From Capnocytophaga canis (GTDB taxonomy: Bacteria; Bacteroidota; Bacteroidia; Flavobacteriales; Flavobacteriaceae): a DNA stretch of 36,769 nt. The notes below the pieces were generated by a model. The model worked only from the letters and a program-made list of their open reading frames with translations. It was not told the origin of the DNA and ran no database searches. Position numbers and translations under genes: made by a program. This document shows positions 17,096 through 26,214 of the stretch, piece by piece. The stretch lies in NCBI RefSeq assembly GCF_000827555.1, contig NZ_CDOI01000175.1, positions 1 to 36,769 of the forward strand, read 5' to 3'. Numbering within the stretch: position 1 is the stretch's first letter; each line of letters starts with the position of its first letter.

Positions 17096-17524
17096 ATGTT
17101 TAGCAGAGCAGAAGCAAAAAAACTACGCGAAGAATTTTGGACTTCTTTTGGCAAGTCATTTCCTCGAAAATGGGTGCTTTATGACACTAAAATTAAAGAT
17201 TTCAGTTTTAAATTCTATTTTGACCAAAAAAAAGCAATGGTAACACTTGATATCGAAGATAACAATTTAGAAAACAGGTGTTTATACTACAATAAAATGC
17301 TTTCCCTGAAACAGATTCTTTTAACAGAATATCTGCCTGATGCTATTTTCGAAGAAACTCATATACTTCCTAATCAGAAAGGAATCAGTCGAGTTTACGT
17401 CCAAAAATACGGTGTGAATATCCATAACAAGGACAGTTGGCGTGAGACTATGGAATTTTTGTACCGTACAATGAGTCAATTTGAATCCTTTTGGTTTGAA
17501 TATGAAGATGTTATTAAAGAGTGA
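17096..17524 (+). CDS. DUF4268 family protein
   Basis: A 142-residue cytosolic protein that resembles DUF4268, a small Bacteroidota-enriched family: MFSRAEAKKLREEFWTSFG at the start, then KWVLYDTKIKDFSFKF and the C-terminal WRETMEFLYRTMSQFESFW. It is rich in aromatic and charged residues and lacks any signal peptide or membrane span. The function is unknown; some DUF4268 domains occur fused to nuclease-like domains, but this one stands alone. It is separated from trxB by a T-tailed hairpin. It converges with batE, with only 18 bases between stops. Confidence 0.8.
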   Translation: MFSRAEAKKLREEFWTSFGKSFPRKWVLYDTKIKDFSFKFYFDQKKAMVTLDIEDNNLENRCLYYNKMLSLKQILLTEYLPDAIFEETHILPNQKGISRVYVQKYGVNIHNKDSWRETMEFLYRTMSQFESFWFEYEDVIKE

Positions 17525-17542
17525 TATTGTTTACTTAAGGTA

Positions 17543-18304
17543 TTATAAAACTCGTAACACATTTTCCTTCACCCATCCTATTTTTCCATCTGCCAAACGG
17601 ATTTTTATCCATTCGTTAAGGGTTTCGATAATTTCTACCTTTGTACCTTCATGCAGAATAAATACTTCTGAGCTATACGCATTGGGTTCAGCAAAAACAC
17701 GGATGGTTTTCTCGAATAGAATTGCATATTTCTCATTCACATAGTTTTTATAGTGGAAATTTGCTATGAAATAGGTGCCTACAGCAGTTACTATGCAAAC
17801 AAGAGTAAGTGTGAAAAATATGCGTTTCAAGATTGTTGAAGGGGTGAAAAAGTAAATCAAAAAGCATATTACAAAAGCAAAAACACTCAAAATAGGAAAA
17901 ATAGCCCATGTACTGAGTGAAAATAATGAAGTAATACGGTTTGATAACTGTGTGTACCACGTTTTGGGTAATGGAGTGATAACATCAACCGTCATTTGGT
18001 TGGCGAATACTAGATTATTACGAGCATCCTCGTTGTCAGGATTGAGCTTAAGAGCTTTTTCGTAGTAGTAAATACTTTTTCCTACTTGATTCAGCTTGTA
18101 ATGAGCATTTCCTAAGTTGTAGTATAGTTCTGAGGATTCATATCCCGAATCTAAGATACTCATGTACGATTCTATAGCTCCTTTAAAATCGTTCGTGTTG
18201 TAACTTTCTGTAGCCTTAGAAAATAACTTTTCATTGTCCTGTGCAAGGCTCGTTCCCAGTCCTAAAATAAAGAAACTAATGTTCAATATATATCGTAATT
18301 TCAT
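17543..18304 (-). CDS. batE: BatE: TPR and SH3-like membrane protein
   Basis: A 253-residue protein. A signal peptide (1-21, ending SLAQ) is followed by TPR repeats (about 24-105, with ELYYNLGNAHYKLNQ and SIYYYEKALKLNPDNEDA). Two membrane spans follow (about 133-152 and 162-183), then a C-terminal SH3b-like domain (about 195-253, with VFAEPNAYSSEV and WIKIRLADGKIGWV). This architecture is that of BatE, the last gene of the Bacteroides aerotolerance cluster, thought to scaffold the Bat complex at the envelope. It follows batD by 53 bases. Confidence 0.9.
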   Translation of the reverse strand: MKLRYILNISFFILGLGTSLAQDNEKLFSKATESYNTNDFKGAIESYMSILDSGYESSELYYNLGNAHYKLNQVGKSIYYYEKALKLNPDNEDARNNLVFANQMTVDVITPLPKTWYTQLSNRITSLFSLSTWAIFPILSVFAFVICFLIYFFTPSTILKRIFFTLTLVCIVTAVGTYFIANFHYKNYVNEKYAILFEKTIRVFAEPNAYSSEVFILHEGTKVEIIETLNEWIKIRLADGKIGWVKENVLRVL

Positions 18305-18357
18305 AGTATTTTTTATGTTATTTCTTTAATATTTTTGTTTTATTCGAACACAATATC

Positions 18358-20121
18358 TTACTTTATCTGCTTATCAAGCTCAGAGAGTACCTGTACTGAT
18401 AGCTCATAATCTTTCTCCAATGAAGCAACAGAATGAGCCTGTGAGTAACGGGCTAATTCGCAGTTTTTCAATAAGCTAATAAATGTTTCCAGCGTAGAGG
18501 CTTTCACTTGTTTTTCTTGTAGCAGTGAGCTGATTTTTTCCTTACTCATTTCGTAGGTTTCAATTTTCAGTTTAGCTTTCAAATAGTTGTGAAAAGCTCG
18601 TTCTAGTGCTTCATAGAACGTATCTTTGTCCGTTATTCTCTGTTTTGCTTCACTTAAATACTTCTTGGCTAAACGGTTTGCTTTACGGATTTTGTTTCCT
18701 TCCACATCGCCTTGTCTTTTTTGCTGGAATCGTTGCCAGAATAAAGCTATTGGTATAGCGAGTAGGGGTAAAAATAGCCACCAATAATAAGCCGATGTAC
18801 TGAAAAAAAGAGGCTGATCTATTGGTTGTAAATTTGGATTGAGTTGTAAAAATCGGAACTGATTTCCTAAATTTTGTACGCTTTGTTTTACTATTTCTCC
18901 CGTGCTTTGAATTTCTTTGGCAGGAGTTCCTGCAATATCAAGGAGAATATCTTCTGTTTTAACGGTATGATACTTCTGTGTACTTGGGTTAAAGTAGGAA
19001 AACGAAGTAGCTCCTACGGGATATTTTCCTCCATATTGAGGCACAATTGTATAAGTTTGCTCTACCGTTCCTCGCATTCCCGAAAGGGTGGTGTTGACGT
19101 TGTCCTTTTGCTCAGGGTTGTAGACCTCCAAAGATGAAGGGAAAGTAAGTTTAGGTAAATCAAATAGTTTCAAGTTCCCATTCCCCGAAACTTGTACTTT
19201 AATTTGAGTCGATTCTGATGCATTCAGCTCTTTGCGGGTTGCGTTTACCTCAAAAGTAAAATCACCCACAGCTCCTGAAAAATCATCGGGTTTTCCTTCT
19301 TCGGGAAGCTCACGAACGTTAAGTACTCTATTCCCAGAGCTAACTCGCTGTACGGATTGTTGCATAATGTTTCTGCCGAAAAAATCGCGTTGTTGCGTAG
19401 GTACAGCCAAAACTGCATCCACTGATAGTGGTTCCAAGGTAATTTTTCCTGTTTTTTGTGGATATAGCACCATCTTTTTTATGGTCACACAACGGAAATT
19501 TTTTCCTTGGTAGGTGCAATTATCTACCTCATACTGCGACATGGCCATCCGTATTTCTTGACTCCAAAAGTTAGGAAATTTTGGAACATCCACAACTCTT
19601 AAATCATTCAATGCAACTTGTCCACCCACATAAAGTTTATAGATTACGCTGATTCCTTCGTTCAGATATGGATTTCCTTTTGAAACTTCTGCTACCAAAA
19701 ACAAATTGTCTTTAATAAGGTCAGTGGTCGGTTTATCCAACGAAGGTGTTTCTACTGCTTTCGTAACACTTATTTCAACTGGCTTTGTGGTATAGGTCTT
19801 TCCACCAATATCAATACTCGCCCCTTGAATAGTGAATTTTCCCTCAGCAGTAGGTTGCAAGGTATAACTAAATGATTTTGAGAAAGTTCTCACCCCATTC
19901 ATCCACATATCTGAAACCGATTGCGAAGGCCCCATAACTACTGTGAACCCTTTAAAGTCAGGAGGGGTAAAATTATCTCCATTTTTGTTCATTGTGAAGT
20001 CGATACGCAAACGTTCATTTACTCCCAATTTGTCTTTGCTGACCTTGGCAGTAAATTCTACTTCTTGAGAGTGTAACACACTGAAAAATAAGCTAATAAT
20101 AAATAATATGCGATGTTTCAT
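18358..20121 (-). CDS. batD: BatD: large periplasmic oxygen-tolerance protein
   Basis: A 587-residue protein. It has a signal peptide (1-18, FFSVLHSQ), an N-terminal region of several beta-sandwich domains (about 20-440) with the BatD hallmarks VEFTAKVSKDKLGVNERL and the NPYLNEGISVIYKLYVG repeat-type motif, one membrane span near residue 450 (WWLFLPLLAIPIALFW), and a helical cytoplasmic tail (about 475-587). Family members are membrane partners of the VWA proteins BatA and BatB. It lies 86 bases after batC. Confidence 0.93.
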   Translation of the reverse strand: MKHRILFIISLFFSVLHSQEVEFTAKVSKDKLGVNERLRIDFTMNKNGDNFTPPDFKGFTVVMGPSQSVSDMWMNGVRTFSKSFSYTLQPTAEGKFTIQGASIDIGGKTYTTKPVEISVTKAVETPSLDKPTTDLIKDNLFLVAEVSKGNPYLNEGISVIYKLYVGGQVALNDLRVVDVPKFPNFWSQEIRMAMSQYEVDNCTYQGKNFRCVTIKKMVLYPQKTGKITLEPLSVDAVLAVPTQQRDFFGRNIMQQSVQRVSSGNRVLNVRELPEEGKPDDFSGAVGDFTFEVNATRKELNASESTQIKVQVSGNGNLKLFDLPKLTFPSSLEVYNPEQKDNVNTTLSGMRGTVEQTYTIVPQYGGKYPVGATSFSYFNPSTQKYHTVKTEDILLDIAGTPAKEIQSTGEIVKQSVQNLGNQFRFLQLNPNLQPIDQPLFFSTSAYYWWLFLPLLAIPIALFWQRFQQKRQGDVEGNKIRKANRLAKKYLSEAKQRITDKDTFYEALERAFHNYLKAKLKIETYEMSKEKISSLLQEKQVKASTLETFISLLKNCELARYSQAHSVASLEKDYELSVQVLSELDKQIK

Positions 20122-20207
20122 ATTTTTTCTTTATTTCTAATTGTATAGATGACAAAACCTTAAAGCCAATCAACTCCAACTTATTGATTAGTAGTAAATA
20201 GAAGCTA

Positions 20208-21113
20208 TTACCAATCTTTTTCTGATTTGATACGCTCACCTTTTACCTTTTTAGCGTTAATTTTCTCCTGAACTTTCCGATCTTCGTTATTCATAGCCTC
20301 TAAAATACGCTCCATCTGCTGAGGCGATAGTGACGCAGGAGTGTTTTTGCCTTCACCCTTATCTTTGTCATTCTTGCCATCTTCAGGATTATTGGGTCTA
20401 TCTTGGTTGTTGCCTTTATCTTGATTTTTATCTTCTTTATTGTCGTCCTTCTCTTTGTCCTTATTGTTTTTGTTATCTTGATTATCTTTATTCTCCTCCT
20501 TTTCGTTTTCTTTGTTATCTTGCTTATTATCCTTATTCTGGTCTTTGTTTTCCTCTTTATTTTGACTGTCTTTGTTCTCGTCGTTTTTGTTTTCGTTGTT
20601 ATCTTGTTTATTGTCTTTATTATCTTGACTTTGAGGAGGATTTTTCTTCAACATCTCTTTAGCAACAGCTAAGTTATAGCGAGTTTCTTCGTCGTTAGGA
20701 TTATTTCGTAATGCTTCTTGATATGCCTGTACAGCTTTTTCATATGCCTTTTCTTTCATAAATGTATTCCCTAAGTTATGGAAGATTTGATGTTTTTCGG
20801 CATGACTTACCTCTGCTGAAGTGGACGCATTTTTCAATCGGTAGAAAGCTTCGTCGTAGCTTTTTTGTTTATAGTACATCGTCCCTAAATTGTACTGAGC
20901 AATGCCGTTTTCTTTGTTTTCAGCAATTGCATTTCGATATTCAACCTCTGCTTGAATAGGTTTATCGCTGTTGAAAGCCTTGTTTCCCTTTTGAGTATAT
21001 TTTTCAGACCTATTTTTTGCTTCTTCAAGAGTTTTCTTAGTTTGTTCTTCTCTGTTTTGAGCAAAAGTTATGAAGCCTGTTAATAAAAATACAAATAATA
21101 AAATCCGCATCAT
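20208..21113 (-). CDS. batC: BatC: TPR protein with long Asn/Lys/Asp/Glu/Gln-rich linker
   Basis: A 301-residue periplasmic TPR protein. A signal peptide (1-19, GFITFAQ) precedes TPR repeats (about 36-155: AEVEYRNAIAENKENG, IFHNLGNTFMKEKAYEKAVQAYQEALRNNPND split over two repeats). A low-complexity linker of about 97 residues follows (161-257), made almost only of D, N, K, E and Q in DNK/ENK-like units. The conserved Bat C-terminal motif comes last (SPQQMERILEAMNNEDRKVQ, 263-282). It begins 1 base after batB ends, so the two are coupled. Start may be the first or second Met. Confidence 0.92.
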   Translation of the reverse strand: MMRILLFVFLLTGFITFAQNREEQTKKTLEEAKNRSEKYTQKGNKAFNSDKPIQAEVEYRNAIAENKENGIAQYNLGTMYYKQKSYDEAFYRLKNASTSAEVSHAEKHQIFHNLGNTFMKEKAYEKAVQAYQEALRNNPNDEETRYNLAVAKEMLKKNPPQSQDNKDNKQDNNENKNDENKDSQNKEENKDQNKDNKQDNKENEKEENKDNQDNKNNKDKEKDDNKEDKNQDKGNNQDRPNNPEDGKNDKDKGEGKNTPASLSPQQMERILEAMNNEDRKVQEKINAKKVKGERIKSEKDW

Positions 21114-21114
21114 T

Positions 21115-22152
21115 CTATTTCTTTTCGTTAAACAAATTGAGTTTTTTTACCCACAGGGTTTTACGTTCAAAAATAAATAAATCGAAAACCAATAGTAACA
21201 GAGCCACCGCCAAAAACCATTGGAATTGATCTTGATAATCAACAAATTTTTGAGTTTCAAATTCGGTTTTTTGAGTGCCATCTAAAATGGTTATAAGTTC
21301 ATCAATCGTTTCCTTTGTATTTTCGCCGTTTATGTATTTTCCGTTGGCATTTTCTGCGATTTCTTTTAGTAGATTCTCGTTCAGTCGAGAGATGACTACC
21401 TCGCCATTCTTGTCACGTTTGTAGGACTGAGTTACGTTACCTTGCTTGATTGGGATAGGGCCTCCTTTTTCAGTTCCTATACCGATGGTATAGATGCTTA
21501 CTCCTTGATTAACAGCTTCTTCCGAGACTTCCAAAGCTCCCATTTCATGATCTTCACCATCAGAGACGATTATCAAGATTCGTGCCGTTTCCTGCGTATT
21601 GTCGAAATAACTGCATGTCATTCGTATTGCCTCTTGGATTGCCGTCCCTTGTGAGGAAAGCATATCGGTGTCCATACTTTGCAAAAACATTTTGGCAGCC
21701 GAATGGTCAGTTGTCAAGGGTAACACCGGATAAGCACTGGCCGCATACGCTACAATTCCTACTCGGTCGCCTTTCAGTTGATTTAGAGTTTCGGACACTA
21801 ATCGCTTAGCCTTTTCCAATCGATTGGGAGCCACGTCTTCCACTAGCATACTCTTAGAAACATCAATAACAAAAAACACGTCCACACCTTCTCGTTTAAC
21901 AGTTTCGAGTTTCGTTCCTACTTTTGGATTTGCTAATGCTACGGATAGAGCCACGATTACAACAGAAAGTATTCCTAACTTTAACAACGGTTTAAAGCGT
22001 GAACGATCGGGAGCTAAACGTTTTAGTAGATTCTCATCGGAAAATTGTTTTTGTTGTCGTCTCATCCGGATGCGGGAGATAGAAAACAATAAAAATAGTA
22101 CCCCTACCGATAAAATGAGCCACAAATATATTTTTTCGTCTATGTGTATCAT
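21115..22152 (-). CDS. batB: BatB: VWA-domain membrane protein
   Basis: A 345-residue protein. Membrane spans near residues 8-25 and 58-74, and one near the C-terminus (WFLAVALLLLVFDLFIF), bracket a von Willebrand A domain (about 90-290). The metal-site (MIDAS) motif is complete: DVSKS (Asp97, Ser99, Ser101), with TDH and SDGEDHE further on. VWA proteins of this type partner the MoxR ATPase. It lies 95 bases after batA and is coupled to batC. Confidence 0.94.
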   Translation of the reverse strand: MIHIDEKIYLWLILSVGVLFLLFSISRIRMRRQQKQFSDENLLKRLAPDRSRFKPLLKLGILSVVIVALSVALANPKVGTKLETVKREGVDVFFVIDVSKSMLVEDVAPNRLEKAKRLVSETLNQLKGDRVGIVAYAASAYPVLPLTTDHSAAKMFLQSMDTDMLSSQGTAIQEAIRMTCSYFDNTQETARILIIVSDGEDHEMGALEVSEEAVNQGVSIYTIGIGTEKGGPIPIKQGNVTQSYKRDKNGEVVISRLNENLLKEIAENANGKYINGENTKETIDELITILDGTQKTEFETQKFVDYQDQFQWFLAVALLLLVFDLFIFERKTLWVKKLNLFNEKK

Positions 22153-22247
22153 GACACGATTTATTTCTTATCTAATTATTTTACTTTTTAAGTATTTCGT
22201 AACTATTTGGTTTACATGTTTTTTTTCTACGAATAGATATCAAAACC

Positions 22248-23249
22248 TTAAATTTCGTTCCTGAAAATGGAGTGCTTCAATAAAAATTCTAATAGCAATA
22301 AAAAGACTCCAATTAGAGCTAAAATTCGAAACTTTTCTTCCACCTTTGTGTATTTGAATTCTTCAATTTCAGTAGTTTCCATTTTATTAATTTCTTCGTA
22401 AATCTCTTCCAATTTTTTGTTATTGGTAGCTCTAAAGTATTTTCCCTCAGTAGTTTGAGCTATTTTTTTCATCAGTGGTTCATCAATGTTTACTTGAGTC
22501 ATTCGGTAAACGAAACTTCCGTCAGCATTTAAAGCATAAGGAGATAGAGCCATTCCATTAGTTCCGATACCAATTGTGTACACCTTTATGCCAAACTCAG
22601 CAGCCATTTCAGCAGCGGTTTGTGGGTCTATAAACCCTGTGTTGTTCACTCCATCGGTAAGTAGAATGATGACACGGCTCTTTGCTTTGCTGTCTTTCAA
22701 CCGGTTTACGGCAGTAGCGAGTCCCATACCAATGGCAGTTCCATCTTCTATTTGTCCGTAAGTAAGAGCATTTATTGCGTTGATTATCACTGATTTATCA
22801 CTTGTTACAGGTGTCTGAGTGTAACTTTCTCCTGCGTAAACAACCAAACCAATTCTGTCCGAAACTCTATCGCGTACGAACTGCGATGCTACTTTTTTCA
22901 ATGCTTCAAACCGATTTGGCTTTAAATCTTGTGAAAGCATACTGGACGACACATCAATTGCCATCACGATGTCGATTCCTTCAGTAATCTTGGTTTTAGC
23001 AGATTCTGAGCGAGTTTGTGGACGAGCTAATGCTATTATAATCAACGTTATAGCTAATATTCGCAACGCAAATAATAAATGATACCCAAAGGTTGTCCAT
23101 CCGCTTTTTTGCTTAAAAATGGCGGCTGATGAGAGGGTTAGTGTTGGTCTTGATTTTTTGTATGTATAAACATACCATAAGACTAACAAAGGAATGATTG
23201 CCAATAACCAAAAGAAGATTGGATTTGCAAAAGTTATATCTTTAAACAT
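22248..23249 (-). CDS. batA: BatA: VWA-domain membrane protein
   Basis: A 333-residue protein with two N-terminal spans (about 10-28, 58-75), a VWA domain (about 90-290) and a C-terminal span (ALIGVFLLLLEFLL). The MIDAS motif is DVSSS (Asp99, Ser101, Ser103), with LLTDGVNNTG as the third metal-site loop. It is a paralogue of BatB next door; both are standard in this cluster. It follows the two-TM BatD-like gene by 93 bases. Confidence 0.94.
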   Translation of the reverse strand: MFKDITFANPIFFWLLAIIPLLVLWYVYTYKKSRPTLTLSSAAIFKQKSGWTTFGYHLLFALRILAITLIIIALARPQTRSESAKTKITEGIDIVMAIDVSSSMLSQDLKPNRFEALKKVASQFVRDRVSDRIGLVVYAGESYTQTPVTSDKSVIINAINALTYGQIEDGTAIGMGLATAVNRLKDSKAKSRVIILLTDGVNNTGFIDPQTAAEMAAEFGIKVYTIGIGTNGMALSPYALNADGSFVYRMTQVNIDEPLMKKIAQTTEGKYFRATNNKKLEEIYEEINKMETTEIEEFKYTKVEEKFRILALIGVFLLLLEFLLKHSIFRNEI

Positions 23250-23342
23250 ACGTTAATTCTTAAAATCATTTTTCTTACATATTTTTTGATGATATAAATC
23301 AACATTCCATGAGGATTATACCATGTTCTTTTCGAATAAAAG

Positions 23343-24959
23343 CTATTCCCGTTTGAAATGAATTGAATTTACAATTTTTTCGGCGATTTTATAAGCATTA
23401 GGGTCGTCAATATGAGTGATTAATAGTTGTTGTAAAGCTCCATTTTCTGTGAAACTATATAGTTCATAATGAGCCTGAAAAGGCGATTTTGTTTTTTCAT
23501 TTACTAAAACCATTTTTCCGTAAACTTTCATACCCTTCGCACCTGAGGTTGAAGTATATTCTTCGGTGAATGTCGTAATATTGGTTGCTTTAGCAGCTTC
23601 TATTTGCGATAGTATCAAATTGTTGACTAATTCGGGATTTAACTCAACTTGTTGTCCGTTCGTTTGAGGGTGAAATGTAATAATACTAGTCATTACGTAC
23701 AATTCTGAATGAATACTTCCAAATTCAAAAAAATGTTGTTTCTTCACAGGCATTCCAACCTCTTGTAAATTAACAATTTGTTTACGTTTTAGAATTTCAG
23801 GAGTTGATAGTTCTGTAATCGGCACACCATAGTCACTTGTTACCCATTTTTTTTCATATAATTCTTTGATGTATTGACTGTTATAAAAAAGTTGAGTAAT
23901 GCTATCGGCATAGAAATAGACTAAACTCCCGATAAGCAATGCCACCGTACAGGCAATCCCTGAAATGACAACAAGTTTCCGTTTTTTGTTTTTGTTCTGA
24001 ATTTCCGCAACTTTTTCGGACAAGCCTTCTGTCGTTTCTATTACTTCGGGTATGGCTTGTTTAGTTTTAATGATGACCTCTTCAATCATTTTCCGATCGT
24101 ATTCGGCGATACTGTCGGCTGGTTTGCTTTTGGCAAATTTTACTAAATCAGCAGTTTGTAGTACTGATTTTAGGTTTTTTACCGTTTCTTCCGAAAGATT
24201 CAGACTGCCATTTTCTTGCATTAATTTTATTTTAGAAAGTAACTCATCCGTAGTACTTTCTTTAGCTAAAATATGTACATCGTCTTCCAAATATTCGCGG
24301 ACAATATCTGTCAATTTTGAGTAATACGCCTTGTGATTCGATTCGATTAGATATTTGGAATTTTGCAATTTTTTCAGATCTTCAATTGCCCTTTCGAAAG
24401 GAGGTAACCTCCTTCGCAATTCCTCTTCGGACAATTTTTTCTTATGGAAAAAGAAGTAATATACTAAAAATCCGATTGTTATAATGATGATGATTCCAAG
24501 TAAAACCCACAGATAAACCCTTGATTTTGAAGTTGAATTCACACCTATGATTGGCTTCACATCAAAAAGAGGTTGTTTGAGCGTGTCTATTGGTATCGAA
24601 CGTACCTCTACGAGTAAAGAATCAGTGTAAAAATCTTTGGAATTAATAATTATTTTTTGACGTGGAATGGTGTAACTTCCTGAGTCGAATTGCGTTAGAA
24701 AATATTCTTTTATCAAGCGATATTTTTCTTGCTTTCGCATTGTGTCAATGGCAGACGAACGCACCATCTCCAGAGGCATAAATGTCTGTCCTTCAGGGAA
24801 TGAAATAGGTTCTTCAGTTGTAGTTTCTACCGAAATTTTATATCGTATCTGTTCACCTATTTTGATGTTTTTAGTGTCGGTTTCTACCTTAATTTCCTGT
24901 GAATTAGCTGAAAATATACTCCAAAACAATCCACAAAAAATGATAAATTTATCTTTCAT
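23343..24959 (-). CDS. Bat-cluster protein with BatD-like N-terminus, two membrane spans and an unassigned C-terminal domain
   Basis: A 538-residue protein. It has a signal peptide (1-20, SANSQ), an N-terminal beta domain (about 21-145; IKVETDTKNIKIGEQIRYKI and DSGSYTIPRQKI resemble BatD/oxygen-tolerance modules), a first span (about 150-171), a helical cytosolic stretch (about 175-325) containing PFERAIEDLKKLQ and REYLEDDVHI, a second span (about 330-350), and a C-terminal domain (about 360-538) that would be outside the membrane. The cytosolic part resembles helical regions between DUF58 and BatA in other flavobacteria. It follows DUF58 by one base, so the two are coupled. I do not recognise the C-terminal domain. 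Confidence 0.8.
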   Translation of the reverse strand: MKDKFIIFCGLFWSIFSANSQEIKVETDTKNIKIGEQIRYKISVETTTEEPISFPEGQTFMPLEMVRSSAIDTMRKQEKYRLIKEYFLTQFDSGSYTIPRQKIIINSKDFYTDSLLVEVRSIPIDTLKQPLFDVKPIIGVNSTSKSRVYLWVLLGIIIIITIGFLVYYFFFHKKKLSEEELRRRLPPFERAIEDLKKLQNSKYLIESNHKAYYSKLTDIVREYLEDDVHILAKESTTDELLSKIKLMQENGSLNLSEETVKNLKSVLQTADLVKFAKSKPADSIAEYDRKMIEEVIIKTKQAIPEVIETTEGLSEKVAEIQNKNKKRKLVVISGIACTVALLIGSLVYFYADSITQLFYNSQYIKELYEKKWVTSDYGVPITELSTPEILKRKQIVNLQEVGMPVKKQHFFEFGSIHSELYVMTSIITFHPQTNGQQVELNPELVNNLILSQIEAAKATNITTFTEEYTSTSGAKGMKVYGKMVLVNEKTKSPFQAHYELYSFTENGALQQLLITHIDDPNAYKIAEKIVNSIHFKRE

Positions 24960-24960
24960 T

Positions 24961-25827
24961 TTATCCTCTTCGTTTAAAATAACCTAATAACTTTTGAGTA
25001 TAACTCTCATCACATCGGCAACTTACAGTTCCAGCTCCTGACTTTTGTAACAAATTTTCGTAATAAGCAACATTTTCTCTGTAATACTTTTCATACTGCA
25101 TCCGAGCCGATTTTGAAGCCGTGTTCACCAGTATCAGTTCGCCTGTTTCTGCATCTTTCACAGTGATGTATCCCAAGTTTGGTAAAGTAGTTTCCTTTTG
25201 GTCATAAATGCGGATGCCTGTTACATCGTGCTTTTTAGCCGCAATCTGAATAGGTTTTTCGTACCCTTTATCCATAAAGTCAGAAAGTATAAATACGATT
25301 GCTTTCTTTTTCAGTACCTGACTTAGAAATTCCAAGGCTTTGGAAATGTTTGTTTTCTTGCTTTTTGGTTGAAATTCAATCAGTTCACGTATTATTCTCA
25401 GTACGTGTGATTTTCCTTTTTTCGGAGGAATGTAAAGTTCTACTGTGTCAGAAAAAAGAATTAATCCTGTTTTATCATTGTTTTGCAAGGCCGAAAACGC
25501 TAAAGTTGCAGCTATTTCAGTGATGATTTCGCTTTTAAATTGGTTCATCGTCCCGAAGAGTTCACTACCACTAACATCAACCATTAGCATTAGTGTCAGT
25601 TCACGCTCCTCTTCAAAAACTTTTACGAAAGGTTCGTTATAACGAGCCGTTACGTTCCAGTCGATATTGCGGATATCATCACCATATTGGTATGGACGCA
25701 CCTCCGAGAAAGTCATCCCACGTCCTTTAAACGTAGAATGATATTCTCCTCCGAAGATGTTATCACTCAATCGGCGGGTTTTAATTTCTACTTTTCGTAC
25801 CTTTTTTAATATTTCTTTTGTGTCCAT
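24961..25827 (-). CDS. DUF58 domain protein (VWA-like)
   Basis: A 288-residue cytosolic protein of the DUF58 family, the usual companion of MoxR ATPases. The hallmark GRGMTFSEVRPYQYGDDIRN (residues about 31-50) is followed by IDWNVTARY and a VWA-like metal site (MLMVDVSGSELFG). It has no membrane span. It is placed between the SGNH hydrolase and the two-TM BatD-like gene, and its stop is one base from the next start. It likely works as an adaptor or substrate of MoxR in the Bat assembly. Confidence 0.94.
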   Translation of the reverse strand: MDTKEILKKVRKVEIKTRRLSDNIFGGEYHSTFKGRGMTFSEVRPYQYGDDIRNIDWNVTARYNEPFVKVFEEERELTLMLMVDVSGSELFGTMNQFKSEIITEIAATLAFSALQNNDKTGLILFSDTVELYIPPKKGKSHVLRIIRELIEFQPKSKKTNISKALEFLSQVLKKKAIVFILSDFMDKGYEKPIQIAAKKHDVTGIRIYDQKETTLPNLGYITVKDAETGELILVNTASKSARMQYEKYYRENVAYYENLLQKSGAGTVSCRCDESYTQKLLGYFKRRG

Positions 25828-26214
25828 TTTTTCAGTTAAATACTTTCAAACCAGGCGTTAAACATAGGTTTTATCTGTAAAAATTGCCTAATCAAGTAAC
25901 TTCCCTTTTAGTATCATTTATAAATCTGAATTTAGAAAATCAGTAAAAACAGTGTTAAAATCTTGTTTTTTAACCAGTTATTTCGTCTATCATTTTGCTA
26001 CCCTTTGTGTATTTCTGAACTACATAATCCTCACGTAGATTCTTCTTATAAGATGTTGCAAAAACTAAAAAAAGATATAAAATATCCTACAGCTACCATT
26101 TGCATCTGTTAAAACGTTGATATATTGCATTGATGCTAATCGGTTTTGAATTGATTTTATATCCTTGTATTTCTATTTTTTTCATTTCCCATCTAATAAT
26201 AAATGAATTCAGGT
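25828..26214. other. Spacer inside the Bat cluster
   Basis: 387 bases between the SGNH hydrolase and DUF58 genes, much longer than the other spacers in this cluster. It is AT-rich with no recognisable gene on either strand. I found no TTG/TAnnTTTG pair pointing to DUF58, although the length leaves room for an internal promoter or for decayed DNA. Confidence 0.5.

Noticed and set aside
17001-17243. 80-codon plus-strand frame overlapping the start of DUF4268
   Set aside because: It runs through the hairpin and overlaps the well-supported DUF4268 frame; composition is not protein-like.
20330-20672. Hydrophobic plus-strand frames (110 and 89 codons) opposite batC
   Set aside because: They are the complement of the Asp/Asn/Lys-rich BatC linker, which produces Val/Leu/Phe/Ile runs; batC has clear domains and neighbours.
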